From: Micromonospora mirobrigensis | GTDB taxonomy: Bacteria > Actinomycetota > Actinomycetes > Mycobacteriales > Micromonosporaceae | Assembly: GCF_900091555.1 (NCBI RefSeq) | Contig: NZ_FMCX01000002.1 | Location: 744,001 to 808,000 of the forward strand | Direction: 5' to 3' | Length of the DNA stretch: 64,000 nt | Shown: piece after piece, positions 61,405-64,000 of the stretch | Position numbering within the stretch: the stretch's first letter is position 1 | Layout: the number at the start of each line of letters is the position of its first letter | The notes under the pieces: model-generated | Told to the model about the DNA's origin: nothing | Databases searched by the model: none | Seen by the model: only the letters and a program-made list of their open reading frames with translations | Program-made: the position numbers and the translations under genes

Positions 61405-62370
61405 TCACGGGGTGACCCCCTTCGCGGCCTTGTGCCCGTCGACGGCCTGGGCGGTACGCCGGAAGGCCGCGTGGGCGCGGTCGTGGGTGCGCTGGGCGAC
61501 CGCGATGTAGAGCAGGTCCAGCACCACCAGCTGCGGGTGCCGCGCGGAGAGCGCGTCGGGCCGGAAGCTGGTGGCCTGGCTGGCGGTGAGGAGCACGACG
61601 TCGGCCAGCTCGGCCAGCGGCGAGCGGGGGAAGCCGGTCAGCGCGACGGTGGTGGCGCCGCGGCTGCCCGCCTCGGCGAGCATCTCGATGGTCTCCCGGG
61701 TCTGCCCGGTGTGCGAGACACCGAGGCCGACGTCGCCGGGGCCGAGCAGCGCGGCACCGGCCAGTCCCTCGTGCACGTCGCTCCAGGCCCACACGGCCAC
61801 TCCGATGCGGTGCAGGCTGGCCTGCATCTCGGTGCCGACCAGGGCGCTGCCGCCGGCGCCGAAGATGGTGACCCGGGTGGCCCCGGCGATCGCCGTCGCG
61901 GCCCGTTCGACCTCGGCGAGGTCGAGGCGGGCGGCGGTGTCGTGCATGGCCCGGGTGTCGGCGGCCATGATCTGGTCGAGCACCCGGGACAGCGGGTCGC
62001 CGGGCTGGATCTCGCGCCCGATGTCCACGGTCCAGCCGGCCGAGCGGGCCCGTCCGGTCTCCGCGGCGATGCCGAGTCGCAGGTCGGCGTAGCCGTCGAA
62101 GCCCATCGCCCGGCAGAACCGGGTGATGGTGGCCGGTGACGTGCCGCTGCGCTCGGCCAGCTCCACGATGGTCGCCCGGGCCGCTGCCTCCGGGTCGCTG
62201 AGCACGTGCTCGGCGACCCGGCGCAGCGCCCCCGTCAGCTCCTCCGTGCCGGTCCGGACCCTGACCAGCACGCCCTCGGCGACGGTGGCGCCCGTCGCGC
62301 CCCGCCGCTCCGCCACGTCGGCGTCGACCAGGGCGGTCCCCGCGCCGGTGTCCACCTCGTGTTCGGCCAT
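61405..62370 (-). CDS. MurR/RpiR family transcriptional regulator
   Basis: A 321-residue regulator. The N-terminal HTH_6 domain has TIVELAERSGTSPATITRFCRAMGF, and the C-terminal SIS (sugar-phosphate isomerase) domain has VTIFGAGGSALVGTEM and VGLGVSHTGQTRETIEM, the phosphosugar-binding loops. It should sense a sugar phosphate such as GlcNAc-6-P. It lies 47 nt upstream of the NgcE-like gene on the same strand, and divergent from the kinase whose product would be its ligand. A candidate operator lies at 62406. Confidence 0.9.
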   Translation of the reverse strand: MAEHEVDTGAGTALVDADVAERRGATGATVAEGVLVRVRTGTEELTGALRRVAEHVLSDPEAAARATIVELAERSGTSPATITRFCRAMGFDGYADLRLGIAAETGRARSAGWTVDIGREIQPGDPLSRVLDQIMAADTRAMHDTAARLDLAEVERAATAIAGATRVTIFGAGGSALVGTEMQASLHRIGVAVWAWSDVHEGLAGAALLGPGDVGLGVSHTGQTRETIEMLAEAGSRGATTVALTGFPRSPLAELADVVLLTASQATSFRPDALSARHPQLVVLDLLYIAVAQRTHDRAHAAFRRTAQAVDGHKAAKGVTP

Positions 62371-62405
62371 CGAGAGCCTTTCGGAAAGAGTGTTAACTGT
62401 TAGTG

Positions 62406-62419
62406 GTAAAAGTTCTTAC
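62406..62419. promoter_or_regulatory. Candidate RpiR operator
   Basis: GTAAAAGTTCTTAC is an imperfect palindrome (GTAA...TTAC arms) in an unusually A/T-rich stretch (about 62375-62425) between the divergent RpiR and kinase genes. Symmetry and position only. Confidence 0.45.
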
Positions 62420-62567
62420 TGAAGGCCCCTTCCTGTCAAGAGCGTGGGCGAAGTTTTCAAACCGTTACCTGGGACACACCGCCCGCCGCCCCGCCGGCCT
62501 TGCCCCTCGACGCCGCGCCGACCAGCATGAATGCTTCCCCACACCCGAGTCAGGGAGGCCGCACCGG

Positions 62568-63557
62568 ATGTCCGGCACCATCGTGGTCGGCCTCGACGTC
62601 GGGGGTACGTCCACCCGCGCCGTCGCCCTCACCCCCGCCGGCGTCCGGGTCGGCAGCGGCCGGGCCGGCGGCGGCAACCCGACCACCCACGGCGCCGACG
62701 TGGCCGCCGCGCGACTGCTCGCCGCGCTGAATGCCGCACTGGCCGACGTGGACCCGGCCGACGTGCGCGCCGGCACCATCGGGCTCGCCGGGGCGGGCCG
62801 GCTGCTCGCCGACCCCGCCGGCCGGGCCGCCTTCGACCGGGCCTGGCGCGAGGCGGGGCTGCGCTGCCCGTACGCGGTGCACGGCGACGCCCTGGTCGCG
62901 TACGCATCGGGCAGCCCGGAACCGGACGGCACGGTGCTCGTCGCCGGCACCGGCGCGATCGCCGCGCAGGTGGCCGGCCTGCGGTTGGATCGGGTCGCCG
63001 ACGGGCACGGGTGGCTGCTCGGAGACGCCGGCTCCGGCTTCTGGCTCGGCCGGGAGGCGGTCCGCCAGGTGCTGGCCACCCTGGACCGGGGCGAGCATCC
63101 CGGGCCGCTCGGCCGTCGGGTCCTCGCGGAACTCCTCGGCACCGGCGAGGTGGCCGCCCGTCCCCGGGCCACCGTGGACGCCGTGGTGCAGGCGGTGACC
63201 CGGCGCCCACCGGTGGAGCTGGCCCGGCTGGCCCCGCTGGTGGTCACCGCCGCCGCCGAGGGCGAGCCGGTCGCCTGTTCGCTGGTCGCCGAGGGGGCCG
63301 CGCACCTCGCCGAGACCGCCGACCGGATCCGGCCCCCCGGGTCGACGCGCCCGCTGGTCCTCGGCGGCGGCCTGCTGACCGCGGACACCCCGCTGGCCTC
63401 CGCCGTCCGCGCCGAGGTCGGCGGCCGCTGGCCGGACGCCCCGGTGTGCACCGCCGGGGACGGCGCCACCGCCGCGGCCTGGCTCGCCGCCCGCGACCTG
63501 CCCGAGGTCACCGATCCGACCGCCCTGCACGCCCTGCTGATGCGACCGCCCGCCTGA
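62568..63557 (+). CDS. N-acetylglucosamine kinase, BadF/BadG ATPase family
   Basis: A 329-residue ASKHA-fold kinase. The phosphate-1 loop GLDVGGTSTRAVAL, the phosphate-2 region VLVAGTGAIAAQVAGL and the WLLGDAGSGFWLGREAV block are typical of BadF/BadG-type NAGK enzymes; the adenosine motif is LVLGGGLLTAD. It should phosphorylate GlcNAc or a related amino sugar. GGGAGG precedes the ATG. It is divergent from the RpiR-NgcEFG operon, coupling uptake with phosphorylation and giving the regulator its ligand. Confidence 0.88.
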   Translation: MSGTIVVGLDVGGTSTRAVALTPAGVRVGSGRAGGGNPTTHGADVAAARLLAALNAALADVDPADVRAGTIGLAGAGRLLADPAGRAAFDRAWREAGLRCPYAVHGDALVAYASGSPEPDGTVLVAGTGAIAAQVAGLRLDRVADGHGWLLGDAGSGFWLGREAVRQVLATLDRGEHPGPLGRRVLAELLGTGEVAARPRATVDAVVQAVTRRPPVELARLAPLVVTAAAEGEPVACSLVAEGAAHLAETADRIRPPGSTRPLVLGGGLLTADTPLASAVRAEVGGRWPDAPVCTAGDGATAAAWLAARDLPEVTDPTALHALLMRPPA

Positions 63558-63577
63558 CCCGCGCGGCAAGATCCGAC

Positions 63578-63594
63578 CAACTTCCGGGAAGTTG
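63578..63594. repeat. Short inverted repeat after the kinase gene
   Basis: CAACTTCC and GGAAGTTG flank a single G, 20 nt after the kinase stop. It can form a 6-bp stem with a 5-nt loop. It may be a weak terminator or a dispersed intergenic motif. Confidence 0.35.
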
Positions 63595-63708
63595 ACGTCT
63601 CCGGGCCGCCCGAGCCAGCATTTCCCCCGAATCTGCCGCCGCCGGGGCCGGCGCGGGAGGTTGCAGCTTCTCGTCACCGGCCCCGGTGGGCTGGCCTAGC
63701 CTGGGAGG

Positions 63709-64000
63709 ATGCGCCGCCTCCGGCAGCTCGCCGAGCGCACGCCGGCCGGGCGGGAGCGCTACGCCGACCTGCTCCGTGCGCTCGCCATCACCATGGTCGT
63801 AATCGGTCACTGGGGCATCACCGTCATCACGTACGACGCCGTCGGGCGACCCACCGGACACTCGGCGCTGGGCGACCTGCCCTGGGTCTGGCCGCTGACC
63901 TGGGTGGCCCAGGTGATGCCGGTCTTCTTCCTGGTCGGCGGCTTCGCCAACGCCGCCTCGCTGGCCGCCCACCGGCGCCGGCAGCCCGGGCCCGGCACCG
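63709..64000 (+). CDS. Acyltransferase 3 family membrane protein, N-terminal part
   Basis: The gene runs off the right edge. The first 97 residues show the Acyltransferase 3 (OafA/EpsH-type) start: RYADLLRALAITMVVIGHW with the catalytic-type His, followed by MPVFFLVGGFANAASLA in the second helix. GGGAGG lies directly before the ATG at 63709. It transfers acyl groups to extracytoplasmic sugars or lipids in other bacteria; the substrate here is unknown. Confidence 0.82.
   Translation, partial: MRRLRQLAERTPAGRERYADLLRALAITMVVIGHWGITVITYDAVGRPTGHSALGDLPWVWPLTWVAQVMPVFFLVGGFANAASLAAHRRRQPGPGT

Noticed and set aside
63578..63594. Operator palindrome for the kinase gene
   Set aside because: It lies downstream of the kinase stop and about 115 nt before the next start, with no promoter hexamers around it; a weak hairpin or dispersed motif is more likely.

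Overview
The window is very GC-rich, with almost no A/T at third codon positions. Its gene content is that of a mycelial actinomycete, most likely Micromonosporaceae (Micromonospora-like). The supporting features are a secreted GH48 cellulase with CBM2 and Calx-beta-like modules, CebR-type operator boxes, an LpqY-SugABC type trehalose importer, an NgcEFG-type amino-sugar importer, a roadblock/sensor-kinase pair, a fused anthranilate synthase behind a Trp-Trp leader peptide, and F420-type and mycothiol-type oxidoreductases. I see no rRNA, tRNA, prophage, insertion sequence or CRISPR array. The window opens inside a transglutaminase-fold membrane protein and closes inside an acyltransferase gene.

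Layout. 1-9.9 kb holds general metabolism and regulation: a degenerate transglutaminase-like protein, an SDR/LLM operon, LtrA, DUF1028, an AraC regulator divergent from an NmrA-like operon, PEBP and PAP2 proteins. 10-18.7 kb is a polysaccharide-degradation island: a secreted PL7 alginate lyase, a TetR regulator with an alpha/beta-hydrolase, then a divergent pair of GH48 cellulase and exported GH1 beta-glucosidase. Three CebR-like 14-bp palindromes lie between that pair, two of them placed on candidate promoters. 18.7-27.6 kb holds a conservon-like sensor kinase and roadblock protein, an FGGY sugar kinase, the trp leader/attenuator with fused trpEG, WrbA and an AlkZ-like winged-helix protein. 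At 27.8 kb a 21-bp perfect inverted repeat sits between convergent genes.

27.9-32.3 kb is a four-gene lpqY-sugA-sugB-sugC operon. 32.5-37.5 kb has small enzymes: a CPWT DsbA-like protein, a two-domain VOC protein, a RusA-like protein, an AMIN-like lipoprotein, a DUF4184 membrane protein and a HAD phosphatase. 37.5-43.8 kb is an alpha-glucan cluster: a large GH63/MGH1-like glucosidase back-to-back with a glycogen-debranching enzyme, followed by a GT4 transferase. 43.8-47.8 kb has two tandem paralogous receptor-type Ser/Thr kinases. 47.9-57.9 kb is mixed: a YdjM-like membrane protein, a cytosolic GH1, isochorismatase, an NTP-transferase, a diverged PolA-like polymerase, HIT, patatin and MOSC proteins, and a LacI gene that has lost its DNA-binding helices. 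58-63.6 kb is an amino-sugar locus: RpiR/MurR regulator plus NgcEFG-type ABC importer, with a BadF/NagK-type kinase divergent.

How the genes fit together. Cellulose would be cut outside the cell by GH48, and oligosaccharides trimmed by the exported GH1 or, after uptake, by the cytosolic GH1. The CebR-like boxes suggest cello-oligosaccharide induction, although no cebR gene lies in the window. Trehalose import, glycogen debranching and GlcNAc or chitobiose import form parallel carbon routes. The NgcEFG operon carries no ATPase of its own, so it probably borrows a shared MsiK-type ATPase.
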